From SHVO01 sp964576515 (lineage in GTDB: Bacteria; Pseudomonadota; Alphaproteobacteria; Rhodospirillales; Rhodospirillaceae): a stretch of DNA of 64,000 nt. The position numbers and the translations under genes were made by a program. The notes beneath the pieces were generated by a model. The model searched no databases, was not told where the DNA came from, and worked only from the letters and a program-made list of their open reading frames with translations. The DNA lies in the NCBI GenBank assembly GCA_964576515.1, contig CAZNUW010000004.1, positions 124,001 to 188,000 of the forward strand, given 5' to 3'. Position 1 is the stretch's first letter. Every line of letters starts with the position of its first letter. Of this stretch, positions 63,015 through 64,000 are shown piece by piece.

Positions 63015-63455
63015 TCAGCCGGACTTCTTGCGCGGTCCTTCCTGCGCGAGAAGTGAGGATGCGACGTTGATGTACTTGCGTCCAGCATCCTGTGCCTGCG
63101 CGACGGCCGCCTGGAGGGTTTCCGTCGTCCGGGCGGAGGCGAGCTTGATGAGCATCGGCAGGTTGACCCCGGCGATCACTTCGACGGGGGCGGTATCCAT
63201 GATGGAGATCGCGAGATTGGACGGCGTTCCGCCGAACATGTCGGTGAGCACGACGACGCCCGAGCCCGCATCGGTGGATTCGACCGCCTTGACGATGTCG
63301 GCGCGGCGTTTCTCCATGTCGTCTTCCGGCCCGATACACACCGTCGCGACCTGCGACTGTGGACCGACCACATGTTCCATCGCGGCGACGAGTTCGAGTG
63401 CGAGACGCCCGTGTGTGACGAGCACCAATCCGATCAACGGTTTCGATAAAGACAT
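63015..63455 (-). CDS. PTS system EIIA component, mannose family
   Basis: A 146-residue EIIA of the Man family with phospho-site H15 in LVTHGRLA, VVLTDMFGGTPSN and VNLPMLIKLA. No EIIB/C/D permease genes are near, so it is probably regulatory (the alphaproteobacterial ManX type). It lies 53 bases before HPr and is read in the same direction. Confidence 0.93.
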   Translation of the reverse strand: MSLSKPLIGLVLVTHGRLALELVAAMEHVVGPQSQVATVCIGPEDDMEKRRADIVKAVESTDAGSGVVVLTDMFGGTPSNLAISIMDTAPVEVIAGVNLPMLIKLASARTTETLQAAVAQAQDAGRKYINVASSLLAQEGPRKKSG

Positions 63456-63645
63456 GGAGCGGACGCGTATCCTTAAGATCAGCGGACGGAGCCTGCTTCA
63501 AGCCGAGAGCGGCGGGCCGTTACGGGCCGGGCCGGTGGGCTGAAAGGCGGCGCAGCTTAGCCAATAGCGACGCGGGAAGCGACAGCTAGTTATTGTGACA
63601 ATCGGGTGGTTTTGGGCGCCGTTACGCTACCTGTGGGCGTGGCTG

Positions 63646-64000
63646 TTACCGGCGGCCCTGGACCTGGCCGGTGTTGATGTCGCGGTGGCGCGTCTCGGCG
63701 ACGATCCCGCGGCCCGCCAGCCATGTTTTCAGGCGCTCGACCATATAGACCGAGCGGTGCTGGCCGCCGGTGCATCCAATCGCGACCGTCAGGTAGCTTT
63801 TGCCCTCGGCCTCGTAGAGGGGCAGCAGGGGCTCCAGCAGCGCGGTTAGGTGCGCGATGAACGGGGTGAGCGCGGGATCCTGCTCGATATAGTCGCCGAC
63901 CGCGCGTTCCAGACCGGTCCGCGCCTTCAACTCCGGCACATAATGCGGGTTCTTCAGGAACCGGACGTCGAACACCAGATCGGCGTCGCGGGGCAGGCCG
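63646..64000 (-). CDS. rapZ: RapZ-family RNase adapter / nucleotide-binding protein, C-terminal part
   Basis: The last 118 or so residues of a RapZ/YvcJ-type protein; the reading frame is open to the window's right edge. Family motifs VFDVRFLKNPHYVPELKA-like, GLERAVGDYI and IGCTGGQHRSVYMVERL are clear, and the protein ends in DINTGQVQGRR. In alphaproteobacteria it sits between hprK and the PTS EIIA, as the order here suggests. The 190 bp between its stop and the EIIA start (63456-63645) hold no gene I can support. Confidence 0.92.
   Translation of the reverse strand, partial: GLPRDADLVFDVRFLKNPHYVPELKARTGLERAVGDYIEQDPALTPFIAHLTALLEPLLPLYEAEGKSYLTVAIGCTGGQHRSVYMVERLKTWLAGRGIVAETRHRDINTGQVQGRR

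Overview
This window is chromosomal DNA from a GC-rich Gram-negative alphaproteobacterium. Several conserved alphaproteobacterial gene orders are present: a TIGR02300-like protein, aroA, cmk, rpsA, ihfB, then pyrF/trpF/trpB/trpA/accD/folC; and, on the minus strand, rapZ, PTS EIIA, HPr, PTS EI, ahcY, a PAS kinase-like gene, tsaE, amgK, murU, addB, addA and trxA. Genes are dense, with many 1-4 base start/stop overlaps and some GTG/TTG starts. I see no insertion sequence, phage gene or CRISPR array. The genus cannot be set from this sequence alone.

Region 1 (1-10 kb) is a bacterial sphingolipid locus. It holds a fatty acyl-AMP/CoA ligase (cut by the left edge), a CerR-type reductase, an acyl carrier protein, serine palmitoyltransferase, and bacterial ceramide synthase. 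Between them lie a minus-strand lipid kinase/nucleotidyltransferase pair and a plus-strand operon of LptF-like and LptG-like permeases plus a membrane fatty-acid hydroxylase. A good sigma-70 promoter lies in the divergent gap. I read the locus as making ceramide, modifying it with a phosphate-linked head group, and possibly exporting it with its own LptFG-type permease. The export and head-group steps are inference.

Region 2 (10-15 kb) is accessory: a His-rich CDF metal exporter, a 413-bp gene-free stretch with clustered GGCGACAT repeats, a molybdopterin oxidoreductase, a methyltransferase with a signal peptide, and two small proline-rich proteins.

Region 3 (15.2-21.2 kb) is a vitamin B12 uptake regulon: two copies of a palindromic interspersed repeat, a promoter, a cobalamin riboswitch, then btuB-btuF-btuC-btuD, with a second, signal-less cobalamin-binding protein in convergent overlap.

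Region 4 (21.2-30.2 kb) has a membrane histidine kinase with a REC-HPt partner, a threonine/serine dehydratase, a cell-envelope glycosylation set (GT-C-like protein, GT2, GtrA), small exported proteins, a lipoprotein cytochrome c and tRNA-Ala(GGC).

Region 5 (30.3-41.6 kb) is housekeeping: shikimate, CMP kinase, ribosomal S1, IHF-beta, pyrimidine, tryptophan, fatty-acid and folate genes. It carries three copies of a perfect 19-bp palindrome, two arranged as a 22-bp inverted repeat.

Region 6 (41.6-46.7 kb) has a TSUP permease, two tandem MHS-type transporters and a methyltransferase with a regulatory domain.

Region 7 (46.8-64 kb, all minus strand) has thioredoxin, a Rieske oxygenase, AddAB, the MurU/AmgK cell-wall recycling pair, TsaE, a kinase-like PAS protein that has lost its catalytic residues, AhcY, the PTS proteins and the end of RapZ.
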